A DNA stretch of 58,493 nucleotides from a virus, in IMG/VR virus record IMGVR_UViG_3300044695_005296, positions 1-58,493 of that record. One strand, written 5' to 3'. Shown piece by piece: positions 37,301 through 42,216 of the stretch. The first letter of the stretch is position 1. Each line of letters begins with the position of its first letter. The notes beneath the pieces are model-generated. The model ran no database searches. It was not told where the DNA came from and was given only the letters and a program-made list of their open reading frames with translations. Made by a program: the position numbers and the translations under genes.

Positions 37301-40300
37301 TTGTAGTAATCAAAGTATGCATTCTTGTCGTGTGCCGAATCTGGCGTAAGCAAATAATCCATCAGGTTTATCGGTCCAGAACCGACTGATGCCGTGCCAG
37401 TAGCGCCCCCATGCAATTTTTCGTATGACATCCTGATTCCGGTACTTCTTGGACCAGCAAGCTCTTGCATTTGTTCTGGATACTTCTTGTGGAAGCTTTC
37501 TACAGCTGCAATAATTTCTTGCAGTCGCCCTCGGTGAGCATCAGCCGGAACATTGTCAATTCGCAAGCCGCTAGGTGTCACTACTTGGTAATACGGAATG
37601 CCTCGGTGTCCGCTTGGCCTTGGGATTGGCTGTCCTTTACGGGGTCCAGCTACATACGTTTCGTTCTGGGGGTAAAATCTTGTTCCGCGCGTAAATGAAC
37701 CAAGCAAATTTTCTTCGCTTAATCTAAAAGCGGTTTGCCCTAGGTAATTTGGGTCTCCCGGACCCATCCTTCTAACAAGTTTTTCTTGCATTGGGTACGA
37801 TGTCTTGCCAGACCTTCGCGCAAACTCCATTGGGCTGTAGGCAATGCCCTGCTCTGCAAGGCGGGCTTCTACTCTCTTGATCTCTGCACGGATTTTTCCG
37901 TACATGTCAACAACCTTGTCTCCACCCATATGCATAAAGCTGCTTCTAGCGCCTAGGTCGGTAAATTCAAACCCGAGCGCCTCGTACAGGCCCATACCTC
38001 TTTCACTGGCTTTTAAGCTCAGTCCACCAGGGCTGCCTGGTCGCATGTTGAGGCGGGGGAGATCTTCTGGGGACACACCGTATTTAGCCTCTAGGGCGCC
38101 GGGGTATCTTCTTCGAGCCTCCATAGTTGCCCGAGCGTGCCGACGCAACTCATACGCCATAAGGCTTGTGCCGACACCTGGCACCCCAAGGCCGGACAGG
38201 CCAGCAAGTTTGCCTTGCTCGCCAGTGCCTGGCATTCTATGGGTCATTGCGCCAACAACAAGATTTCTTAGGCCAGCAGCGTCTTCCATGCCTGGGACAT
38301 AAAACCTATTTGGCGCGGTAGCAATAAACCCGCCCGTAAGCCCAATGCGGCGATTGCCGCTTTGGCCGGCCCTCCTATCTCTTCGCGCACCAGGCGTACC
38401 CGCGCTCACCTCTCTAAACGCATCAAAACCACTCATTTCGTCAAGGGCAGAACCAACCATATCCGCACGCGCCCTTCGATCAGTGTCCGTTGCATCCATC
38501 AAAGCTGAGCTTGTGAGCACTGAGCCCGGAGCCAATGTGGCAATTGATCCCATTCCTGATCGCTGGCGTCTAAACAGTTGGTACGCCCGAGCTGCAGCCA
38601 TTTGATCTGCTCGTGAAGTAATTCTTCTAACGTTTCCATCGTTCTGAACTGAAACGCCCATAGCCTGAAGCTGAGCATTAATCAACCGCTCAGGGTCTGG
38701 GGCAATTTCCCGAACCCGCATACCGGCGTTGTGGGATGCCACAAGAGCTTCCGCAAAAATCTGCTCGGGGCTTCTGCCAGCAAGGTTTTGAGGAATTATA
38801 GGCCTAGATCCCCTGCTTGCTCGACCAGGAATGAACTCTTTTCCTGTAACCAAAGACGTCCTAGTTTCATCTTCAAAAGTCACTGGTCGAGCTTTTTGGT
38901 CCCTCTGTTTTCTTTGCAGCATTTCGCCAAGCAGCCGAATCGGTCTTGGGAGCTCAGCAAAATCCCCACTAGGAAGATCTTGTGGAAGCATGACCCCGCG
39001 TCCAGTTGCCCTGGTTCTTGCAGCAAGTTTTCTCTGGGCCCCAGAACGGCGCGACATTTGCAGCATTTGATAATACTGTCCGGCATCGGTCGATCCCGAA
39101 GATGCCTCTGCCTCTCTTGTAATTGCAGCAGCCTCTAGCCGTGTTCGAAGGGTCTCCATGTACTTTTTAGTGTCTCTATATGAATATCCAGCAGACAAGA
39201 AAGATTCTTCAACAATCTTCATTGACCTCTTGCCGCCAAGAATTCCCCTTAGAGTTTTTGCTTCTCGCGCAGATGCGTCTTGTTCTTGCTTGTTTAATTT
39301 TACTCTTGAAAGTGTTCCGCCACCTTTATTCCACGGCAGCAGTGCGCTCAATGACTGAGGAATCTCTCGCGGCTTATAGCGCGCAGAGAATGAGGAGAAT
39401 TGCGGCGTATTGTTTAACTGCCTATCAAGGTCTGAGATGGGCCTATCAAGGCCGCGCATGCTAAATAAATGCTCATTATCAATGCCGACGATTCTTTTTC
39501 TTCCGCTTCGACCCTTGCCGACCATGATGTTGCTGCCGTGTCGATCTGACTGGCCAAGGATCTGATCAAGGAGCATGATGCGTCGCATGTCTCTTGTTGA
39601 GCCAAGGTGCCTAGTTGCTTGCGTTTCAATTTCATTGTTAAATACAGGATTTCCAGGAAGCGACTTGCCCATTGTTTCAAAATTTTCAAGCCAAGGAATC
39701 ATCCATGCATTGCGGCTAAGTGGCCGGTGTTGACGAACTTCTGTGTGTTGGAATTTCCCAGAAGCGATTCTGCGGGTTGCGCCAATGTTTGTTCTAGCCG
39801 AAGAGCCAACTTGCGGTAGTCTTCCGCCAGTTGCCAGTTGCTGCTCTAATGGAGTTAGCCTTCTCCTAACGACAGCGGGCGTTGGAGCCCCAAGCATCCC
39901 GCCAAGAACCTCATATACTTTTTCTGCCATTGGGCTATATGGAGAAAGTTTCTTTCTTCTAGTTTTTCTGTCCCCCTGCCCAAGGTTTCTCCCGACCTCT
40001 CGGCCATCTCGTTGTCCTTTGAGCCCCCTGTCGTTCTCGGGGATCATGGCGATAGCTGTGCCTCGCACTCGATCTCGCCCCGTGCCCATGGAAACGGTGG
40101 TGGATAGTCTTTTTGTGTTTAGGCGTTGGGCGCCAATCTCTTGGCCGAACGACATGTCGCCTCTGCGGATTGCCTCCAGGATTCGACGATCTGGCACAAA
40201 TCCAAAGGCTGTCTCGGCAACGGAGCGGGAGCCAGAGCGTCGTGACATTTCGCGCGGTCCGCCCTTGCCCTCCTTGCCGCCGTAGCCACGACCGTCAACA

Positions 40301-41646
40301 ACTGCACCCTTTTTGCGCAACGTAGAAATAAAGTTTTGTAGCGCTCGGCGGTCTGATGCAGAAGATGGATAAAACACTGGGGCGCCAGATGGGGAAACAA
40401 GTTTTTTATGATTTTTCCCTTTTTCAATTCTCCAGCCTTGCCCGAGAACCTGACCAACTATTCGGTCAATATCCTTGTTGCCGCCACTACCGCCCCTGCC
40501 GGATTTCTTGGAAAACTCCATGAGGCCGCGACCCGGAACGTGGACCGACATTGGCTTTCCCGGTGAAGTTCTTGGGAAGAACGTGCTGCTGCGACGTCTG
40601 GCTCTTCTTGCTGTCTCAATCATTCTTTGCAAATAAGCAGGCATGCGTCGCACGTCTTCTCTCATGCGACCTTGTGGGGCTCGAAGAGCTGATTGAAGAA
40701 GGCTTAGATTTTCTTGCTCTATTGCCGCCTCAAAAAGAGCAAGATCTCCTTGCTGCACATCGTAGCGACCCGAGCGCCTCTTTGGCTTTGGCGGACCAAA
40801 GCGATTGCCACGCCAGGCAAAATTTCTAAGGTCTAACGGCTCAGATGGATATGAGACGTCGCCAGTTTCTGATGCAACAAGCCTTGAAATGAAACGACCA
40901 AGATCACGCGAAGAAAGACGGGAAAGAAGCTGTGATCTTGCCTCTCTTCTAATAAAGTCTGGGTCTGTGTCGTAAGATGGGCCGGTGTCGCCCGTGCGGC
41001 CCTCAATGGCAATGCCTGCCTTGCGCATACCAGAGCGCTTAGACAGCTCCAGGCCAAGCGCGGCCCTTGATATGCCCGCTATGCTGGGTATAGAGCGGGC
41101 AGCCGCCCCGGAATCGTCTAGTGAGGAGCGGGCGCCGCGCGTTCCTGCGGCTCCCGTACCTGCCCCACCTCGACCGAAGGAACCGCTACCAGAGCGACCA
41201 GCATTTCTAAATGCCATCGCTCCGGTGCGGTTTTGCGACATGGCAGCACGCGCCATCGCGTCTGCGGTTCGCATTGCCTGGCGCTCTTGTGCCGCCAAGG
41301 CATTGGTAACTCGCTGGATGCCAGAAACGGCGTTATTGGGCTGTGCCCCAATATTAAATACTCGGCTTAGGCTTGCAGCAGAGGCGTTTGCCTGCGTCTG
41401 CAGCTTTCTAAGTGCGGGTATCGCGTCCGCGTCAACAGCGTTTCTGAATTGCTTAAGGGAGAGAGAGGCTTGGCGCAAACCTCGGAAAGACGAGCCGACC
41501 TTGCTTCCCGCTACCTCAAACTGATTAAGACCCTGTGTAAGCAGTCGGATATCTGCAAGGATGGCCTGTGTTCCAGCCTTGAATTGGCTGGTATCAAGAC
41601 CAATGGATATCTGTCCAGTACTGGACTGATCTGCCGAATCTGCCAC
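25366..41646 (-). CDS. Tape measure protein with embedded enzyme-like modules, 5426 aa
   Basis: GTG at 41646 follows GAGGAAAA; its stop overlaps the tail-tip start. The first ~200 residues resemble tape measure N-termini (ISIGLDTSQFKAGTQ). Residues ~200-2500 look like separate modules: HicA-like (~390-450), PI3/4-kinase-like 1 (~560-735), GNAT-like (~1110-1240), zincin 1 (HELGH at 1474-1478), kinase-like 2 (~1755-1935), zincin 2 (HEFTH at 2329-2333). Short S-K/R-R-S-G motifs lie at the module borders. From ~2880 it is a classical tape measure (TPFYFTQLQEAAVRMQAFG near 3030), with hydrophobic stretches near 3315, 3410, 3830 and 5150 and a coiled coil near 4170-4330. Two VGERGPE motifs sit at ~4570 and ~5345. 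In the order: chaperone G/GT, this, tail-tip. Confidence 0.9.
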   Translation of the reverse strand: MADSADQSSTGQISIGLDTSQFKAGTQAILADIRLLTQGLNQFEVAGSKVGSSFRGLRQASLSLKQFRNAVDADAIPALRKLQTQANASAASLSRVFNIGAQPNNAVSGIQRVTNALAAQERQAMRTADAMARAAMSQNRTGAMAFRNAGRSGSGSFGRGGAGTGAAGTRGARSSLDDSGAAARSIPSIAGISRAALGLELSKRSGMRKAGIAIEGRTGDTGPSYDTDPDFIRREARSQLLSRLSSRDLGRFISRLVASETGDVSYPSEPLDLRNFAWRGNRFGPPKPKRRSGRYDVQQGDLALFEAAIEQENLSLLQSALRAPQGRMREDVRRMPAYLQRMIETARRARRRSSTFFPRTSPGKPMSVHVPGRGLMEFSKKSGRGGSGGNKDIDRIVGQVLGQGWRIEKGKNHKKLVSPSGAPVFYPSSASDRRALQNFISTLRKKGAVVDGRGYGGKEGKGGPREMSRRSGSRSVAETAFGFVPDRRILEAIRRGDMSFGQEIGAQRLNTKRLSTTVSMGTGRDRVRGTAIAMIPENDRGLKGQRDGREVGRNLGQGDRKTRRKKLSPYSPMAEKVYEVLGGMLGAPTPAVVRRRLTPLEQQLATGGRLPQVGSSARTNIGATRRIASGKFQHTEVRQHRPLSRNAWMIPWLENFETMGKSLPGNPVFNNEIETQATRHLGSTRDMRRIMLLDQILGQSDRHGSNIMVGKGRSGRKRIVGIDNEHLFSMRGLDRPISDLDRQLNNTPQFSSFSARYKPREIPQSLSALLPWNKGGGTLSRVKLNKQEQDASAREAKTLRGILGGKRSMKIVEESFLSAGYSYRDTKKYMETLRTRLEAAAITREAEASSGSTDAGQYYQMLQMSRRSGAQRKLAARTRATGRGVMLPQDLPSGDFAELPRPIRLLGEMLQRKQRDQKARPVTFEDETRTSLVTGKEFIPGRASRGSRPIIPQNLAGRSPEQIFAEALVASHNAGMRVREIAPDPERLINAQLQAMGVSVQNDGNVRRITSRADQMAAARAYQLFRRQRSGMGSIATLAPGSVLTSSALMDATDTDRRARADMVGSALDEMSGFDAFREVSAGTPGARRDRRAGQSGNRRIGLTGGFIATAPNRFYVPGMEDAAGLRNLVVGAMTHRMPGTGEQGKLAGLSGLGVPGVGTSLMAYELRRHARATMEARRRYPGALEAKYGVSPEDLPRLNMRPGSPGGLSLKASERGMGLYEALGFEFTDLGARSSFMHMGGDKVVDMYGKIRAEIKRVEARLAEQGIAYSPMEFARRSGKTSYPMQEKLVRRMGPGDPNYLGQTAFRLSEENLLGSFTRGTRFYPQNETYVAGPRKGQPIPRPSGHRGIPYYQVVTPSGLRIDNVPADAHRGRLQEIIAAVESFHKKYPEQMQELAGPRSTGIRMSYEKLHGGATGTASVGSGPINLMDYLLTPDSAHDKNAYFDYYKSKNPRFASKDGLAGRAQSIHGIFAHELGHVMAVDKYQEAMKQKGISFYGYQPYDEFVYGDRRDGMGRGARGYHYDYKKGMAQMAALANVEETTGGRLKPEDFYLPGEIDGKSNRQGGAYSGFFHPGSKKQKTMYGSNKTGFMVEDVTEQLQMRKIGEMMLMGKQGPLASVLPKQYKNINEAMQELWKIGGYGSIRGQMHVGTEWMAQMFAKWSSRAWGAPDAALGGHPDVDAKNKLGYRVARILARNNQWAEYSKRSGGIGGMLGGLFGRGRPNIMQQITGGQTYGMTLQDLLGGDITGMGSHGIGHWSGGAGKQILALKTLTGEVRNVLAQPMEGKFPNKAMEILAGLLGVDTPTILERSIGGRRMAIQPMAPGETAIDFVNKRNAPPSKMVDVWEDDEIIGRFSQPLGPRSDDPALRDKPWLASRGGRRMQILDHLGQTFDRHGLNYLLNLADPKGGVGSPGNYRVTAIDHDLTLSPPGTGRIGQQPYRPASDVPIGIPGKFRDTQTKLAREEAATLAGIMTRRKVIEPQLLEALRAGGYSEQEALATVDAIFRRAREAFRSRMAESRGAARPDGRELSRRSGGGSMNGLTNPFAEYSKRSGGAATGTPYTALQTAFEQVTLTAIKNLKVSLAGQKMNPSLFRQSIESFQKTILEAATGQGEFAGGSMQKALRGIAPKARKSIMGMFSGILKDIEDTGTAAFKSGDLKGIPLRKVLFSMLGQVPSTYAPDIAQIAANPALQKKKPSGPGAVRLPSISTVQYGDGPSNLTRLGGAPIPPGLRLAGSATLASHLTQFGNDPKAVGGLANILADFAQKFAPPGVPGGIDLQFGNPIATQGAWASYSPVSKGGTGTVDMDLGGRRQDPVNVTLGGALTTLAHEFTHAKVDNARLETADRVKGVTDPAERARIEREVYKKIGVPVPSQYRVFSGISGEDMFVPKGSKVGGKTIPLGDANNLEGFSYFDLPKGAIAASKYKALSPKEKAGYEPAYVDQKTAADIDPNAQGMHINVPGHFGPQVRMLEASRGAGLSQYAELLAQSTQILQPGETEASLALSTRQMNAGARKAGSPGGITDIGSILPGIAGGANPYQGGLLRAFDLSQHFGTALKPVAEFAARLRRNMSGQLTGAAAAGGVNPKDLGAMFARALEGALKATPASERSKVFESIRPERILDAAVVLDTLGRAKNIPALTAMLTDKLGVAASPTVPHGIVGSDADDPEQLATLVEAAGGAKRKGGKKKPAGPAAPPSTGPGFVPEPAGRVAAVSAAGQNLLSTISELLLTGVVGGGKENQIYRGQVRRMAGLPDRPLAGTELARTSLASSAIAGLAEQFPELLPFVREYRPDHPLLGAQPGTRVPATKRGRRGGPVGPVVSGSTAVQPYFDPLSTDLAESISKAIFDSNYRELIGGDAGATSMPFAFGGQGFSDLDNVMQGMNTFPGLSKIGDMASGMKNAFMATRPMVGIMQDFDDAVMRASEGSLDFSQALDAATSSGSGLISTFKDTAKLAVAFVLTQNAANAIYRSISHLSSGFIQFNQALEDAKVGFSTLFYNAGDSMGVAEGRATGMIDRLKEFANITPFYFTQLQEAAVRMQAFGFNIGDVIQRDESGQLVGYIKDIGDAVAALGGGDERIMRITYALGQMRSAGRVYQNDMMQLANAGIAGYEILSEALIQEIEATGDKMTNEQRRILNDLYANPIEAIRRLTTAGRISGKAASGAIIEGLGEKYGGGMERLSKTMTGAMSTISDMSQSLVAVMTGPLYNAIRDLLVRFSELLQQKGTYGIFVKIGQSLQGFANTLREAIPASMKVIANSMLYFGNLFAKVFGGSETGSAIDFLRSGIATIGDLLSNNLVRAAVVASLAIKALMTAVSTNPLVATITLAIAALGALRNAYETNFLGFADTVDQAAAPLMEIGPDIAEALIPAIKALGAAAAQIIGGGLVIALKAALPLISSIAAGLGAMAGVLEKLAPLIGSLMGAFVVKKAAIEGMAILTNGVSGLLAGLQQNMQVAAVEMSSYGRTGASRYGILGPTKEVMVPVIDPATGMPLSNPETGEPMMEPKTVSAMEPRGIGISQTTGFKPGDFAGQGAAPSYFKEHATGIYAGAPIPYTGYEITGEVRPDGMAVQKPVTRYRALGEAASAEELALAQRTHAKTVQLLKAGLLSGSIADPQITKSGRSILLDKYESDEKLLALESGLNIDEYRKMRDERRAEQHRENNARKEQGLNPLPIDEEYMTPAQRVAAQGVEGLQGLAGSPTGLAYEINKARALQDIINRRPERDRNLPVTAKEKIEAAVVAAASTIDDIQLMGGGTEAFAEMTGMASKAAMTLGGLGMAVQAITSAFGMQIDGLAQASQGLIGFAAVLQTASQVALAIAPMGGVSGILGKVGGFFGKGGGMMGLGTLLGGLVLANEAVNSANKAAVMSYEESRANDRKQMQDVAKTWKDSGLAVKEIKKDPLTGQASYSTKQVIDDQIETIKKSASEMDELVASGMYTANNLEGETGVSIYTPTKAGKTAGYLKATVEKEVAAYQSGALSREAMRPFDSQMVAFNQATNTNAAARIGSEMADKLYALVSMGIMSRDDGTSLITELAAGAGMSSGAVTGEKGMYYAGGYRLPTSTLPAAIIDPAAYLAENFGQAQIDEMIFSKFGLGGKGMAFTGEFNKEGTPDEALFSTSDSLKLLNESLDDAQKNLDKLSKALAKIFDPFATAFDQFLSRAMELLNKTFAEETAQLKAEQEDAIYNVDALHNGEIMRLGVLEEQYTAMKEQRAEQEKLNALNDAQENAARATLGLFDAQKDPIEAAIAAREAAKKLQEEEADYQLSSMETSIEQAKNSVQYQQVSTYYQEKEQTLGADQQERARRLQERAQKLLKDIQEGKIKAADAQEEFYAMFGDAGLPIESILATGQFQGEALADIMGTAFATRFQELGDIISTTMADVVRAAMAAAAAEANVDAIVAQQERVEKGLDKISKKKVLAERDRLKGVVTRAQAGLTGFAIENKGTQAAKEAAGVIDNLGDFAVKLQNMPFDGYDEFIQRSQFNEIFDGLYAQFDAIYKKFGDLPTIARTGGEGFAPSTGSGTVTKPPKPTYKPPYATNGDWVWSGTAWNWQPMAAGGPVGAGQYIVGERGPEMLTMFQNGGGYVTPNHQLPSSMQSSSGALKAGKQGRYYGGLVGVTGRAGGGYVGPVGKDDPFWSPTDSFQRSLGFVGDPMGFQQNSFNEFMANPNNTKAQKNEMMRRYPKNYARYVASKIRGGGRMGWSPVMGRAAGGYVGRGRGPIPMDDPITPEPPIPPEPPTWDCPPGYIKVWSEGGYYCEKVTTVIDPPEPPIIDPDTATIPFNWKLYPMLLDSLGDIAANVEFPYTVDPKTGKSRPIPGARTQIFAPFGPGEGGETRLLDEVPGGQFGDEVTQAAGGPVRMQLKPGPNHGGEVGAVVRGGTGWKYKYGWFAQLAKLPFIKGTPFADLLLQPGRLLPHLQPNELGIVKTVGDPNVSPQSRGAKFYPEGVGGKGRGILEDFFKHSNLLRKAERKMYPFWKKGSIGLSSFGWATDLYEAQEKDGNWWEKRLEQIRIEEMSEAYWVNKKREFERNGTLESELARATLNENLQLGSGPLNFTESITGIFDSFDPNKKYDTLKDYTIAEGLASGDFNPGPPIVLSEATKEELDKLKEPLGRSIARVGFGALAETITAVKLAAVAPETLGGSLLASLALTTGAYHVGNKTGGMLWDLPGGIADVVGKVAPFIGYLGQMGWESIFGKGDPGGTSYEDLVKQNKQDYGIPFNLGRAFFDTELLTAAEKEQAQDKMLAAQRMIIPPFMWRPENIGKFRSSEELFSLMGMEPRWVKNYTEMLPGFTGFREWSKVMPKNWNPVKGGTGSTMVGGKSTEPVARAFGGPIKQYTPYLVGERGPELMIPDSSGYMLPNTGLQALQAPGDLRMAGGGATINASVTINNPVVSDAADIDKLAEKVSSAQVRTLRAAGFMRPS
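25591..27939 (-). repeat. Duplicated VGERGPE segment near the tape measure C-terminus
   Basis: YIVGERGPEM at ~4570 and YLVGERGPEL at ~5345, each preceded by a Gly-Gly-Pro turn and followed by a GYxxPN pattern. The DNA is nearly identical over about 22 bases around the core, so the copies are recently duplicated or under conversion. Such motifs are common in tape measure C-termini. Confidence 0.7.
34177..34959 (-). other. Zincin metallopeptidase module 2 inside the tape measure
   Basis: Residues ~2230-2490. TLAHEFTHAKVD carries HExxH at 2329-2333. A candidate third ligand is the Glu of QYAELLAQS near 2483. The module lies between the repeats region and the ruler region. Different from zincin 1 in sequence around the motif. 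Confidence 0.55.
35842..36384 (-). other. PI3/4-kinase-like module 2 inside the tape measure
   Basis: Residues ~1755-1935. QILALKTLTGE offers ATP-binding Lys1769; NKAMEILAGLLGV the glutamate helix; ILDHLGQTFDRHGLNYLLN the DRHxxN loop (1892-1897); VTAIDHDLTL the metal-binding Asp1921. It has all the key residues and aligns by eye with copy 1, as if duplicated. Flanked by the recurring motif at 1703 and 2030. Confidence 0.6.
36667..37449 (-). other. Zincin metallopeptidase module 1 inside the tape measure
   Basis: Residues ~1400-1660. IFAHELGHVMAVD carries HExxH at 1474-1478. A likely third ligand is Glu1652 in GTEWMAQMFAKW, a helix pattern seen in phage polyvalent zincins and M34/M78-style relatives. 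Between them are Gly/Tyr-rich stretches. Flanked by the recurring motif at 1276 and 1703. Confidence 0.65.
37927..38319 (-). other. GNAT-like acetyltransferase module inside the tape measure
   Basis: Residues ~1110-1240. LSGLGVPGVGTSLMAYELRRHA has the look of GNAT motif A (strand, acetyl-CoA loop with G-x-G, helix), followed by GGLSLKASERGMGLYEALGFEF, the typical L-x-A-x...LYEALGF of motif B. No catalytic residue can be assigned. The substrate is unknown. Confidence 0.4.
39442..39969 (-). other. PI3/4-kinase-like module 1 inside the tape measure
   Basis: Residues ~560-735. MAEKVYEVLGGMLG and APTPAVV match the glutamate helix region; ILGQSDRHGSNIMVG gives the DRHxxN catalytic loop (701-706); VGIDNEHLF gives the metal-binding Asp723. 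This DRHxxN plus ID pattern is that of PI3/PI4-kinases and HipA-like kinases. The usual ATP-binding Lys is not obvious in this copy, so activity is less sure than for copy 2. Confidence 0.55.
40297..40479 (-). other. HicA-like module inside the tape measure
   Basis: Residues ~390-450 of the tape measure. Pattern: a helix (DIDRIVGQVLGQG), W-R-x-x-K-G, then NHKKLVSPSG with candidate catalytic His413, then VFYPSSASD and a final helix (ALQNFISTLRKKG). This is the order of the small HicA/YcfA-type RNA-binding toxins. It is flanked by the recurring S-K-K-S-G (379) and S-R-R-S-G (468) motifs. Moderate confidence: the fold is short and the similarity rests on pattern reading only. Confidence 0.45.
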
Positions 41647-41665
41647 GGGTTTTCCTCACAAGAGA

Positions 41666-41887
41666 CTAGGACGAGCCGAATCCCGGCTTACCGAATGTTG
41701 CCACTAACTGCTCAATGGAGTCAATGCTTGCTGTTCCTGCGCCCTTTTTATTTCCTTGGCTCTTGGAACGCTTCTTCATATCATCATCGCGCTTCTCAGC
41801 GTACTGAGAAAAGGCATTGAGCTGGGCAAGAGTTAAGTTGAAAAAATCACTGGGGGTAAAGCCAAAGCTGTCCGCGTAGGAAGCCAT
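41666..41887 (-). CDS. Tail assembly chaperone T part, 73 aa as separate frame
   Basis: This frame is continuous, without stop, from the -1 frameshift site at 41941-41947 in the preceding gene, so the main product is probably a 183-residue G-T fusion. The T part shows WSEIDWGSIM, then GFTPSDFFNLTLAQLNAF, the typical Trp and P-x-x-F-x-x-LT pattern of the chaperone C-terminus. The ATG at 41887 lacks a convincing ribosome-binding site. The protein loads the tape measure for tail tube assembly. Confidence 0.85.
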   Translation of the reverse strand: MASYADSFGFTPSDFFNLTLAQLNAFSQYAEKRDDDMKKRSKSQGNKKGAGTASIDSIEQLVATFGKPGFGSS

Positions 41888-41916
41888 GATGCTCCCCCAG
41901 TCGATTTCGCTCCAAC

Positions 41917-42216
41917 CTAAGCCTTTGCCGCCTCCTCGCTTTTTCCCGCAGCGCCCTCAACCTCACCGCCAAGAAGACCGCTTGCGCGCATGACCTTATC
42001 GATCTCTTCTCGCATGGTGTCAAGGCTAAAGCGGTCGCCCACTTCGCGCTCGGTAAGCTGCGGCTCGTCCTTCTTCAGAACTAGCCAAAGGATATAGCGA
42101 ATAACGGTAAACTTGGTCAGGTCGATCTGATCAAGCGATCCGTATTTCTCCTCGATATCGGCGAGGTCGTTAAGGGTTAGAACCTTTGTGGGTCTAACCT
42201 GGGACAGGTTTGCCAT
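41917..42216 (-). CDS. Tail assembly chaperone G part, 99 aa
   Basis: ATG at 42216 after AGGAGTAAATC. Small helical protein (LNDLADIEEKYG, FTVIRYILWLVLKK) that ends in a Glu/Ala-rich tail. It has the size and position (between tail tube and tape measure) of the G protein of the lambda G/GT pair. The GGGAAAA heptamer at 41941-41947 lies in frame as G-GGA-AAA. Confidence 0.9.
   Translation of the reverse strand: MANLSQVRPTKVLTLNDLADIEEKYGSLDQIDLTKFTVIRYILWLVLKKDEPQLTEREVGDRFSLDTMREEIDKVMRASGLLGGEVEGAAGKSEEAAKA
41941..41947 (-). other. -1 programmed frameshift site GGGAAAA
   Basis: Canonical X-XXY-YYZ heptamer in the correct zero frame (G GGA AAA). After a -1 slip the frame stays open for 18 codons into the T gene, giving a 183-residue fusion. 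Same type as lambda's GGGAAAG. Confidence 0.8.

Larger units (their letters stand above)
35494..41056 (-). repeat. Recurring S-K/R-R-S-G linker motif in the tape measure
   Basis: Serine of the motif at residues ~202 (LSKRSG), 379 (FSKKSG), 468 (MSRRSG), 865 (MSRRSG), 1276 (FARRSG, Ala replaces Ser), 1703 (YSKRSG), 2030 (LSRRSG) and 2049 (YSKRSG); a partial KRRSG lies at ~290. The two copies at 1703 and 2049 also share 15 identical bases (36532-36546 and 35494-35508). An aromatic or aliphatic residue always precedes. They coincide with module borders. Confidence 0.75.

Noticed and set aside
25366-41646. Assembly artefact joining several genes into the tape measure
   Set aside because: The frame is uninterrupted over 16 kb, codon style is uniform, and the N- and C-terminal parts both look like tape measure sequence; cannot be excluded without reads.
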